Shown here: in pieces, positions 12,131 to 22,350 of the stretch
Layout of the letters: each line of letters begins with the position of its first letter
Numbering within the stretch: position 1 is the first letter of the stretch
Assembly: GCA_012845835.1 (NCBI GenBank)
Contig: JABAKD010000025.1
Location: forward strand, 9,057,779-9,121,778
Source: Undaria pinnatifida
Lineage: Eukaryota; Sar; Phaeophyceae; Laminariales; Alariaceae
Direction of reading: 5' to 3'
DNA: 64,000 nt
Program-made: the position numbers and the translations under genes
The notes under the pieces: generated by a model
What the model saw: only the letters and a program-made list of their open reading frames with translations
Databases searched by the model: none
What the model was told of the DNA's origin: nothing

Positions 12131-12639
12131 CGGTGCGAGAACAGATGCAGCGGTACCTACGCTACCAGTGAGAAGAGCGTGTTTATCAATATCTTCAAGG
12201 GCTTGCGCTGCAGCGGGGCTGAGTGCGGGGGGGAAACAATCTGTGTAATTAGTCTCATCGTGACCATCCATGAGCTCAACATCCGTGAAAACGCTCATGT
12301 TGAGCGCCTGCAGGCCGGGGGTAGGAACAAGAGGTCTAATCCCTACCGCTCCTTGCTCCACTCCTGAGGAGTGCTCGGCAAGCGGTTGGGGTGTGAGCAG
12401 CACTGATGGTTCTGCACTTACAGCTGGTGTGGAAGGCGGGAACCACGACTCAGTAGGCACTACACCAGTAACGGTGGGCGGGAAACTTGAGTCGCTAGGT
12501 ACTACGCCGCTCACGGCAGGCGGGAGACCTATATCCGCGGCCATGCCCCCTTCTATCTTACGGTGGGAAAGGGGTTCAAAGCCAAACGCCGACGGCTCCG
12601 GCCCATCTACACGAAACAAGGGGCATCCAAAGGGAGAGG

Positions 12640-13192
12640 GGGGTTAAAAACACGACGGGGGAGAAGATTTACCACCAGAAGACAGGGGGGGGGGTTGAAC
12701 ACCAGAAAAAGCAGGCACAGCAGTAAGGCCGGCAGTCAGGGTCGGGTCCAGACGAGTGGCATACAAGCGCGATCCGATTTCATCACGAGGAAAAGTGAGC
12801 TGTCTATTGAACAGGTATGCGCCCTCTTCATCCAAGATGATGGTTTGCCGTGCTTGGGCCTGGTGTAGAGAAAACAGGTTGAAAGCTATGCCCTCCGTCA
12901 CGTACACGCCCGTGAGCTTCACGTCAAAGTCCGTCTTCGAGTGCATTCTAAGGTTGAGACTACCCACCCCAATCACTCCCATTGCCTTACCATCCCCGAT
13001 CATGACGTTTCGCTTCTCAGGGGGGATCTCGACCCAGTCGTGTACATTGCGGGCGTCGCTCATGGCTCCGTTGTCGATCACTTCAAATTCACTATCTGCA
13101 GGCCCATCTGTATCTCTGCCACTACCTCTATCGTGGTTCTGACTAGCAAGCGCCAACCCAGCAAATCCTACCCCATCAAAAATCGACTCCAA
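12640..13192 (-). pseudogene. Copia element 1: retropepsin-like protease region
   Basis: This minus-strand ORF lies between gag and integrase. It has the architecture of copia proteases: FEVIDNGAM at the expected active-site position, then GDGKAMGVIGVGSLNLRM, VTEGIAFNLFSL and further hydrophobic strands. The catalytic triplet reads Asp-Asn-Gly rather than the usual Asp-Ser/Thr-Gly, which may be inactivating. The fold assignment rests on position and motif pattern. Confidence 0.75.
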
Positions 13193-15190
13193 CTCAGTCT
13201 CGCCCTGTGGCGCCGATCGAGCGTATAGGAGATGCAGTCCTGGCTGGAGAAGCAGAGATGGCCAGGGAGAAGGTGAGAGAGACGAGGACTGAGCATGGCC
13301 GGGAGGATGCTGCTGTTATTGGGGCTGCGGTGGTTGCGGTGGCTGCTGCTGTGGGTTGTACCCGTAGATCGGCGGCTGCTGCTGCTGCACCGATGGTAGA
13401 GGTTGCTGCTGGGCGTAGCTCCTGTAGCACGCCGGCGGCTGTTGTTGCAGCGGTGGCGGTGGAGGCAGCTGCGCGTAGTTGACATGGTACGCCGGCATCT
13501 GCGGTGGTGGCTGAGGAGAGGGCTGTGCATAGTTACAGTACAACGGCTGCTGTTGAAATTGCGACTGCGCCTGCGGCGGCACCTGCTGAGACTCGAACTC
13601 GTAGTCTCTGTAGTCTCCGTAGTCTCCGTAGTCTCTGTAGTCTCCGTCGCCGCTGTAGTCGCCGTAGTCGTAGTAGTGTCCGTGACCTCACCCACGGCGG
13701 CTATGTTAGCCTGGCCATATGAGTGCGCGCATGGCGGTCGCTGGTCGGGCGCTGTGAAGGTGCCTGCAGGGCGCGGTCGTGCTCGCACGGGTTGACCTGG
13801 GTCTACCCGCGACGTGCAGTACTGGTGCATGTGCCCCAGTTCGTTACAGTTCTCGCACCGCTTGCGAGGGGCAGCTGCATGTATTGGGGGCTGATTACCA
13901 ATCGGACGGGGAAGGTTGGGAGGATACGCGTCATAATTATAGCTACCAGGGGGGGGGGGTACGAAGATTAACTTAATCCCCTACCCCAACCTGTTTGCGT
14001 ACGACCTCCTGCATATCTTCCACCGCCTCCCCTGCCTCTGCGTCCCCTGCCCCCAGCGCCCCACTGCTGTGAGTACCACCCACCGTGCCAACCACCACCT
14101 CCACGGCCGCTGCTCTGGTGATAGTGGTGCTGCTGTTGCTGCTGCTGATACTGCTACTGTCGACGCTGCTGCTGCTGTTGTGGGTGCTGCTGCTGATACT
14201 GCTGCTGTTGATGCTGCTGCTGTTGTGGGTGCTGCTGCTGATACTGCTGGTGTTGATGCTTCTGCTATTGGGGATGCTGCTGCTGATACTGCTGGCCTTG
14301 ATGCTGCTGCTGTTGTGGGTGGTGCTGCTGCTGATACTGCTGGCCTCACCTACCTTCACCCCGTTTGCCCCTGCCGCGTCTGCTTCGGCCTGCTCTTCCT
14401 CCACCCCCAATGCCCCGACCACCCGAGCCGGCAACAAAAAAGGCGTGGCCCTTTCCGTCTCTTGTCCCCTTCTCCTTGGATATCCCCATCTCGATATATG
14501 CGTTCAGCACAACATCCTCAGGAAGCTTTCAGCTGAACTCGTCCTTAGCAAGCAGCACACTCTTTTGCACCGAGTAATCGGGGGCGAGGTTTCGTGCGAA
14601 GTGCTGGTTAACATCGTTGTCAGTGTGTATGACACCATGGGTACCGAGCTGACTTCTCAGCACACTGCCCCTCGCAACATATTCGTTGGGGGCCTCACCA
14701 TCCCTCACGCCAAAACAATACCATGCCTGAGTCAGTCTAGCTTTTGCTGCTGCGGAATGCGGGGCGTAAAACGTCTTGAAAAATTTCCACCCTTCGCTAG
14801 GACTCCCGAGAGCTTGAATCTGCAGTAGTAGGGGTTTGTACAGGATTGTATTAATTAGTGTCGACCAAGCCCGATAGGCCTGGTCGACCAACTCTGCGCC
14901 AAACTCTGCTTCCAAAGCCATCCGATCGACATTCGGTTGCCCAACCTTGATCGGTGTGAGCGACTCTACCGCCTCTAAGCAACGTTGTTGCCGAAAGTAA
15001 GGATTTATTTGGCTAGTAAATATCAACACCTTCTGCTGCGGATCCTCTCCTACTTTAAAGCTACCATCGAAGATTTTAGGCATCCTCATACCAGTCTGAC
15101 TGAAAACGAAACTGCTTGCCTGTGTGGTAGTAGCCGCCGCGGATTGCTGCTGCTTCTCCGCCTTTCCTTGCATCGCCTCGAACAATCTTT
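13168..15190 (-). pseudogene. Copia element 1: gag, main part
   Basis: The capsid-like part (15185-14529) aligns residue by residue with the gag at 46795-45347; landmarks are VLIFTSQINPYF, LEAVESLTPIKVGQP, SPSEGWKFFKTFYAPHSAAAKARLTQAWY and EAPNEYVARGSVLRSQLG. Downstream comes a glutamine-rich region from CTG/TTG tandem repeats (14110-14350), then the zinc-knuckle end (MHQYCTSRVDPGQP) and a Thr/Glu repeat (TETTETTETTE, from tagtctccg repeats at 13590-13670). Several frame changes break it. The N-terminal end lies beyond the gypsy insertion, at 18832-19188. Confidence 0.88.
14110..14350 (-). repeat. Glutamine-coding trinucleotide/45-bp repeat
   Basis: A tandem array built of ctgctgctgttgtgggtgctgctgctgatactg-type units, about 45 bp long. 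On the minus strand it reads mainly Gln, Tyr, His and Pro. It is part of the gag of copia 1, and the same kind of poly-Gln tract is present in copia 2 gag (45650-45720). Confidence 0.8.
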
Positions 15191-15458
15191 TGCAACGACT
15201 CGCGCGACCGCGGGCCCGATGGTATCAGCTCCGAGGACTTCCCCTCGTAGGCTCGGAGTGCGTTTGTCCACAATGCAATAGTTCGTTCGTTATCACGCAA
15301 GGAAATGGCATGCCATCGGCCATGGACCTTCCCGTTCGTATCTCAAGGTCTCAAGAGCTCACAAGAAGCGCCAATAACGACAATTGAACTCCCTGACAAA
15401 ACGTATCCAACCATTATATGTAAGTTAAAATGCTCAATGATACGACCACAGCGGTACA
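15191..15458 (-). repeat. 3' LTR of nested gypsy element
   Basis: A 268-bp direct repeat beginning TGCAACGACTCGCGCG and ending gcggtaCA. It matches 18559-18831 throughout with roughly 10 percent differences by eye. TG...CA ends and placement flanking a gag/protease/chromodomain cassette identify it as an LTR. No clean target-site duplication was found. Confidence 0.78.
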
Positions 15459-15909
15459 ACACCCTCCAAAAGCCCTCATCGGGCTACCAACCACAAGTTG
15501 GCTAAGACCAGGTAGCTTTGATAAACATAGTTGTCCGTACGTTGGCCAATGGTTAAGTCCAACACATCCCGGTCATTTTCACCACAACCTAAGATCTACC
15601 ACTGACCGTGAACAAAGGTTGTTCAGCAGCCGCGTGGTCACCAATGCATCTTCAAGCAAACCACGTACCACGCGTCACACCTCCAATTGCGCATGCAACT
15701 TACCGAAAACCCCGACCCCATAAGGAATGCGTATTCCAGCGCAATAGCCACCCCTGTAAAACGGAAGAATCAACCCCGGACATGCTCTGTCCACACACAG
15801 CCTCGGCAATGAACTGCCAGCTGTAGCTGCGTCAGGTGCTATCAGCACCCTGCGCAGAAATTCCAAGTCATAAAAAACTTGAAATTCAAACTTTCGATAA
15901 AATCGAAAA

Positions 15910-16176
15910 TCAGCAATTCAATACTTGGGATCCCCCCCAAACCACAATATGATCAAAACGCAGCCCATACCGTTGTACGAGTCCCCGCTTCTGATCCATC
16001 TTCAGCCGCAGCGCGTTGAGCTCTTTTTGCAGCACGGCCGACGCGCCATCAAACACGCGCGACACCGGCTCCCAGGTGCTCTCCGCCTCCTTCGGCCCCT
16101 CCCAGGCCACCTTGATGACAAACGCGTCGTCACTACCGAGCGGCAGTCGGAGTACGACTCTGCCGCACTCCACCAC
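15910..16176 (-). pseudogene. Gypsy element: C-terminal chromodomain-like end of pol
   Basis: The minus-strand reading contains VAWEGPKEAESTWEPVSRVF followed by a helical tail. This matches the end of a chromodomain as found at the C-terminus of chromovirus (gypsy) integrases, where it targets heterochromatin. The rest of integrase is missing; the preceding sequence is a pre-RT or protease tail, so a large internal deletion has removed RT, RNase H and the integrase core. Confidence 0.72.
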
Positions 16177-16179
16177 AAG

Positions 16180-17600
16180 CGATTACATTCGGGTGGGAGC
16201 TTCGCCCGCACAAACCTTGCCCCTGAATGAAACCGAACCGCCCCAGGTTTCTTGCGTGCATGTGGGTCAGCCGACAACGCCCGACATAACACGTGAAGGT
16301 TCGTGCAAGAAACGACACATCGAAGCATCTTGGCACATTTCGGCGGGTAGCTAAGGTCAACAGCGTTGTCGACAGCCGTCTCCAACACGCCCACACAATC
16401 CCGCATTCCCACCTCGAAATCCTGGAATATCATGGGTCATTGAGACGGCAGCGTCAGCGCAACCTCATCGTCCACGTCGCCTGGCGCGTCACCGCCCGGC
16501 ACGAACGCTGTGACAGCCATCGCCGCTCGCAGCATAGCCCCATCGTTGGGATCGCCCACAGAACGAGCTGTAAGCTCCATCCCAGCACCACCTTGACGCC
16601 CTTGTGCCTTCAGTACAGAGGCCTTGAGCTGCGCCATGACGTCGATGCCGAGTTTCTCCCTCAGGGTCTTCTGCCCGATGATAACCACGTCGCCCTCCCC
16701 AGAGGGCACGATAAACGGCATTGTAAATCGGACTGGTCCCCATGGTGGTTCGATCGTTAAGTGGAGCGGACACCATTGAGTCTCAATATCACGCTCCTGG
16801 CCCAACGACGCCACAACACGCGAATGCCCAACAAACGCCTGCGTTAACGCGATTCGCGTCATCCCCAGCTGTCCCTACAGGGCCTCTACCAGCTCGTCCG
16901 ATATAGCTGTAATGCCTGAACCAGAATCCATCAGCACCTTAGCCTCAGCAGCCCCGGAAGCACCGGGAACCGCGAGACGCCCTGCGACATGCTGCGTCAG
17001 GGCTTCCAAGTGCTGTTCGGTTTCCACCGTCTCCACGCTCGTATCACCACTTCCACCCGGCTGTAAGACCGAGATACGCGCGCATGAAATGGTGCTGGTA
17101 TCACCATATGACTGCTGCGACGCGAGTACCGGCAGCTGCACCGGAACAGAGTGAAGAACTGGCGCTGCATTCTGTGGCCCAGCGTTGTGAGGCACCTGGT
17201 GCTGCACCGTCTCAGTGAGTCCATAATCCACTGGCGCCATAATTTCCCACGGCACGCGAATGTACACGCAGTCGTCGTCATTCTGCCTAGATGGTTCAGG
17301 CGCAGCAGATTCGGTCTCCGTAACCACAGCCTTTGAGGCGGTTTCGTACGCACTAGCTCGAGGGGTAGCAGACGCAGGGGCCATCCCAGTGGTCTTGCTC
17401 CGGGTATGCCGAGCGGGACCGCTTGGGAATTGCTGCTGCTGTACAGGTCTGGCCGTGGGTCTGGCCATGGAGGCCTTTCCCCGCCTTGCCCTGCTGGCTT
17501 TGGGGGCAGTCCCATGGCTTGTGTTCCTGCTTGCCACATACGAAACACTCGTTGTTGTCTTACCACCGACTCCGCTCTGCTTTCACACCAGCGGCCTTGG
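16180..17600 (-). pseudogene. Gypsy element: zinc knuckle, protease and post-protease region
   Basis: A CCHC knuckle (CFVCGKQEHKPWDC) at about 17560-17520 ends gag. The retropepsin motif KVLMDSGSGITAISDE is at about 16940-16890, with active site Asp-Ser-Gly. The second half of the protease (FIVPSGEGDVVIIGQKTL) lies in a new frame at 16720-16660. Another frame (16433-16180) carries a conserved-looking linker. An in-frame TAA sits just before the zinc knuckle, and the frame changes after it. No RT follows. Confidence 0.82.
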
Positions 17601-18324
17601 CATTCTCGCGTGACTCGTTCTCGTCAACACCACGTCCCTGCGGCTTGGTCCCCGCAGCAGCCATCGTCCTAGAGCCACTCCGTTTTGCTGTTTGCCGACG
17701 TTCAGCATCATTGGCTTCAAGTACAGCTTGGTTCCGTTGCTGCTCGGCAATAATATTGAACAACGCGTCAGGGTCATGCGTTACGAGATCGAAACGCATT
17801 TTTTTTTTCACCTTGCGCCGGAACTCGAGTGGCTCGATTCCCGCCGCTATTGCCTCAACCAGCACCTTGCCATGCTTTAGCGTGTACTGCCGACCGTCGG
17901 GCCTCACCACCTCCGTGAGCCCGCTGTCAGCAAGGTATTTCCGCAAGGTACGTTTTTGCATAAACGCCCTGCTATCTACGGGCACGCTCGCGTCCATCTT
18001 CAGTACACGGAATATCTGGCGGCAAAAATCCTCATCACTCGTCTGCTGTATATCAACGCCAGCAAAGCTTTTGAGCCCTTGCATTAGCTCCTCCTCGGAG
18101 AGGTCGACCCAGGGCTTGCTATCGTAGAACTCGTCAGCCACCATCATTTGGGTCGCCAAGTCTACCAGCTCTCGCCTCCTCGCGAGTACCCGTTCTCCTC
18201 CATCTTGGTTTGTGACATGCATCTGCAGCTCATACTCCGAGTAGGCAACAAGAAATTCACGCATATTTTCGAAGGTAACAATATCGCTACCCAACCTAGG
18301 CGGTCTATTTCCTCCGATCGTCAC
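17560..18324 (-). pseudogene. Gypsy element: gag capsid region
   Basis: A 254-codon open stretch with gypsy-type gag composition: FRVLKMDASVPVDSRAFMQK, then a basic region RRKVKKKMRFDL, then a charged helix ending just before the zinc knuckle. It ends in TAA, after which the same frame continues into the knuckle, so the stop probably arose by mutation. It would form the particle shell. Confidence 0.75.
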
Positions 18325-18558
18325 CTTGATTTTCGGCTTCAGCCGGCCGCCGGCTCGGCCTCCACCTCTCGGGTTGCCCCAGCTTGCACAATGGACTCCG
18401 TCAGCGCCCTGCGCTCGTGCTCCCCTTGCTGCTCTAGGATCTTCCCTTGCGTTCGGCTAGTGTCCCACACCAGCACGCAAAACAGTGTTTTCCGGCCTCC
18501 GAAAAGAAAATTGGTCACGTTTTGGGCAGTAAGCAGAACTTGCCCAATTCAATTGAAT

Positions 18559-18831
18559 TGTACCGACTCGCGCGACCGCGGACCCGGTGGTATCAGCCCC
18601 GAGGACTTCCCCTCGTAGGCTCGGAGTGTGTTTGTCCACAACGCAATAGTTCGTTCGTTATCACACGGGGAAGTACCACGCCATCGGCCATGGACCTTCC
18701 CGTTCGTATCCCAAGATCTCAAGAGCTAACAAGAAACGCCAATAATAATGACAATTGAACTCCCTGGCAAAATGTATCCACGACCATTCTATGTACGGTA
18801 AAATGCCCAATGATACGACCACAGCGGTACA
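18559..18831 (-). repeat. 5' LTR of nested gypsy element
   Basis: A 273-bp partner of 15191-15458 with TG...CA ends. It lies upstream of the minus-strand gag start at 18324. The sequence between LTR and gag shows no obvious 18-nt tRNA primer-binding site starting TGG. Confidence 0.78.
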
Positions 18832-19188
18832 CCTTATGCTTTATTTTAGTCTACTCGCACGTGTCCCGTCTTTGGGACCGCTCATAGGTGTTATTCGATT
18901 TTTCCGTTCAGTGTTATCTTGGAGAATACCCGGTTCCATTTCCTGTTGTATCCCTTTCTGAAGCGCTTGCTGCCACAGAAAGTTTTGATGTTCTCTCATA
19001 CTGGTAATACTTTGCTGTGCTGACCGCTGTACCCCCACAATCTGCTGTCGACCCAGATTACACAATATTCGCTCATGCCCATGAAAAACCGAGGCAGCCC
19101 CCCCCCCACATAAGCAGTGACCTGGTACGGGCAACGTGCAAGCAATGACACCGTCTCGTGACATGTAATGGGACTGCCACAAGATCAT
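18832..19188 (-). pseudogene. Copia element 1: gag N-terminal fragment displaced by gypsy insertion
   Basis: The minus-strand peptide IVGVQRSAQQSITSMREHQN and following Gln-rich helix resemble the N-terminus of copia 2 gag (LRTIQAHIDHNLREQQAAHQ). It lies exactly on the far side of the gypsy element from the rest of copia 1 gag. This supports nesting of gypsy inside copia. The similarity is modest. Confidence 0.55.
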
Positions 19189-21041
19189 AGACTACGATAC
19201 CGAGACTATTCGCTGGCACGAGGCCCTGCGGCAAGTTTGGCCTGTCAAGCACTTTTTGTCCAGTTATTTCCCGGTTGTATGCAACTCCTGCATGTACGAG
19301 TATGCATAGATTTACGTAATGCAATCCGACGGCCAGACTAGCGTACGGTGGGAAACTCATACGGACAGTGGATCCTCCTATCAACCCGTTTAGGACCCAC
19401 GCATATCATAGCATATCATAGCGCCATGAAATATGTAAGAAATCCGGTCATTACCATAGCATGAGTGCGCAGCACACGATGTTTCATGCTGCGCGTGTAT
19501 CGCGCAGCTCCCTTCGTTGAGGTCGCACACGAAAGTCGTCACCCCTTAAGCTAGCATCCAGTGTAGCTTCGTGTGGCTGACCCTGCAATCGTCAGTGTTG
19601 TTCGTCAACTTTACCCTCTGAAGTCCCAAAGGGTCAACGCGAGGGGGGCTAATTCCGCACTCTGGTGAGCTGAGGGTTCTTACATGCGGTTCAACCAACG
19701 TCGAAAATTTCGAAGCCAAAGCGCCCCGCCCCGGTCGGATCGAGCTAGAGTATTTCCTACCACGACATCCAAGCCTGCCCAGTCTACCTGGATCCTTCAA
19801 AAGCGTCACCATCCAAGTACAGGTCACCCCATGGTTTAACGTCCGTGGTCGTCTCGGTTCGGCTGGTTCGTCTCAGGCACTACGGCTACCCCCCCCGTAG
19901 ATATTCACTATGGAAGTTGGACTATGCCCCCGAACACAGGATTTATTGAGTGGGAACATAGTCCAAGGTGTCAGCCGCTCCACTGTAGTATGTGACCTGC
20001 CGCAGGGCGTGGCACGTGCCTGTGGGCGTCGTACGATGATGCGGTCATTGAGCAGCCAGAGGAGGCAGCCACCGCCTCTCGGCTTGATTGAAGCATCGAA
20101 TGAATCCTACGTTCTCGATGAGATTATTTTCGAACGAATCCTGTTCTGCACCAAACGATAGTCTGTAGTCGTGAGCCACGGGTATTTTTAGCTCTTGCGA
20201 GACGCGTGCTAATATAGAGGTTTTAATGTATACCATTTTTTGGTCAAATCATTTCCTGAGTGACGGGATCTGACGGGATCCCTTAACCCAATCGTCATTA
20301 GTAGGCGATTTTCTTTTAGCGAATTCGGAGTACAAACTTTTGATATTTAGGCAATGAGTCTGTTAGTCAGCTCGCGCTTTCGGTTTACTCAAACATCGGT
20401 CATTGAGTGGGGGATCGAGCTCTTTTAGCCGCTATCCTCAGAAGGAAAATTGTGCGTCCCTGCCGTAACATGCCTCGCAAACACGGTGGGGGCGTAAAGA
20501 CCGCGCCGTGCACAAGCATAGCATATCAAGGCAACACCATAAAGACCCCAGGAGCATAACATGATACCTTTTTTTTTTCTTTTTCTGGCGTCGTTTCGGT
20601 TTTTGGTTTTTGTCCTAATTCTTGTGGTCGATGTGACTAACCCTAACCCTATGTTTTGTAGGTGGGTGGCTGGGGGTCACTTTTGCTTGTTGGGGTGGAC
20701 ATGGACGCCCGGGGGGAATGGGCGCCCGGGGGTGTAACCCCTTCTTTACAACTGGAAAGCCACTTTGGGAAAAAAATCCTTGGACTTAGTGTAGGTAAGG
20801 GTTTGGGACTCTAAAGGGAAAAGGCTGAGCCCTGAATGTGAACCAAGCACCACAAATGCCAGGAATTTATTTTTTTTCCTCTGCGCGATCCAGATTGAAG
20901 AGCCTGGAAGGTTGTACGCATGGACATTTCAAAATATCACCTATATCGCCCATATGGACCCTTCGTTGCGTGTTACATCGCTCACATGAAGCCGCTATTG
21001 CATGTGTTACTGCTTGCTCTGTGCTGCTGCTTTTTTTCCAG
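19189..21041. other. No gene recognised; short hairpin and telomere-like motif
   Basis: This should contain the 5' LTR of copia 1, but no sequence matching the region left of 8781 was found. A 10-bp hairpin (TTGGACTATG at 19917, CATAGTCCAA at 19957) and a short ctaaccctaaccctat stretch (20637-20652) are the only notable items. The end of the stretch should hold the upstream exon of LRR paralog C. Confidence 0.4.
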
Positions 21042-22350
21042 GCAAGGGTTGTTTTCTCAACGCTCTCGCGGTTTCCATAGGCCAGGCATCAGACGTGAAG
21101 TGGTACGCCAGCACGAAGCAGTTGCAGCTAGCTTAATTTGACGTCTGCGGTGCTTGCCGACGCGGCCGCACGCTACGCGTTATCGTCGGACAAGGTATAC
21201 CACTCACCCTCTGGGGTGACGATGACGATGATTGCGTTTTGAGTGAATCCAGCAAAGGGCCAGAAGTTTGGCGACCCCCCGTTCTTCATGCGGCCGGCGT
21301 GGTTTGGCAGATGCCTGCTTGATTGCTTCTTTCTGTGCTGTCGGGATTGACGCTCCTTGATGGTATATAATGGATGCTGCTTCAATCAGTGGGCACGGCC
21401 TGGTCTTGCTGGGACATTTGGTCGTTGGAGCATACGCGACTTATGCCTTCACCGAGATGATGTTTCAAGGCGGCGATTTCTGCTCTCAATGGACAGAAAT
21501 GCTCCCGCTACAGTGGTCGGAGCCGGGCCAACGTAGCTTGGAGTTGACCATTAGCTGCCTGGCGCACTAGCGTGTCGACTGGGTTGAGTTGCCTACATCA
21601 CTGGAACGGCTAGCCCTTGGAGGTCGCTTCGGCCAATCGATCAACTCGGCCGTCTGGCCGGCGTCGTTGACGCATCTGACTGTGGGGGGTTGCTTCAATC
21701 AACCGATCGCTGATGTGGTGTGGCCGTCTTCTTTGGTTCGCCTGACTTGCTCAGGTAGGTTCGACAAGCCGATCACCAAGGTCACATGGCCCCATTCTCT
21801 GCTGCAGCTTTCCTTGGGTGGTTGTTTCAGCCAAGCGATCGTCCATGCGGCATGGCCCGCTAACTTGCTGCAGCTGTCCTTCGGGCACGCCTTCAATCAA
21901 CCGATCGCCGGAGTTTTGTGGCTCGCGTCCATGGAGCGGCTGTTTTTGGGACAATGCTTCGACCAACCGATTGCTGATGTGACATGGCCTCCTTCTTTGC
22001 GGTCGCTGTCAATGGGGTCGTTTTTTAATCAACTTATTGAGGAAGTGGTGTGGCCGACCTCACTGAAATATCTATACTTCGGGATTAGATTCAATCGACC
22101 TATCGAGGGCGTTGTGTTGCCGATCGCGCTGCCGAAACTTTCTTTCGGGGACGATTTTGATCAACATATCCAGAGAGTGCATTGGCCTAGAACGTTGCGA
22201 TCGCTGACGTTTGGGAGGAAGTTTTTTCGAATCGTCGAAGGCGAAAAGTGGCCGGAATCCCTTCGACGGTTGGTTGCAGTTTGGCTATTGGTTCTACGAC
22301 ACGAACCCTGTGGTCGCGTGCTTTTCTTCGGAGAAGTGTGTGACATCTAA
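21042..22350 (+). pseudogene. FNIP/WP-repeat LRR protein, paralog C
   Basis: Homology begins right after a 3' splice site (gctgctgctttttttccAG at 21041). The N-terminal domain is recognisable (GQASDVKWYASTKQLQLA) but has TAA where the family has Ser, and a TGA after VVWQMPA; the stretch up to 21580 has further frame problems. From 21583 the repeat domain is open to the TAA at 22348, with about 11 units such as FNQPIADVVWPSSLVRLTCS. An internal start could still produce a repeat-only protein, but decay of the N-terminal domain makes a pseudogene more likely. Confidence 0.8.

Noticed and set aside
13194-13830. Thr/Arg- and Ser-rich ORFs opposite and alongside copia 1 gag as separate genes
   Set aside because: Alternate frames of gag low-complexity repeats.
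15076-15300. ORF starting MRDNERTIALWTNAL as the copia gag N-terminus
   Set aside because: The stretch lies in the gypsy LTR, recurs at 18559-18831, and is in a different frame from gag.
20920-21141. Signal-peptide-like MKPLLHVLLLALCCCFF before LRR copy C
   Set aside because: It lies in the pyrimidine tract of the splice acceptor and is out of frame with the conserved domain; kept only as a caution.
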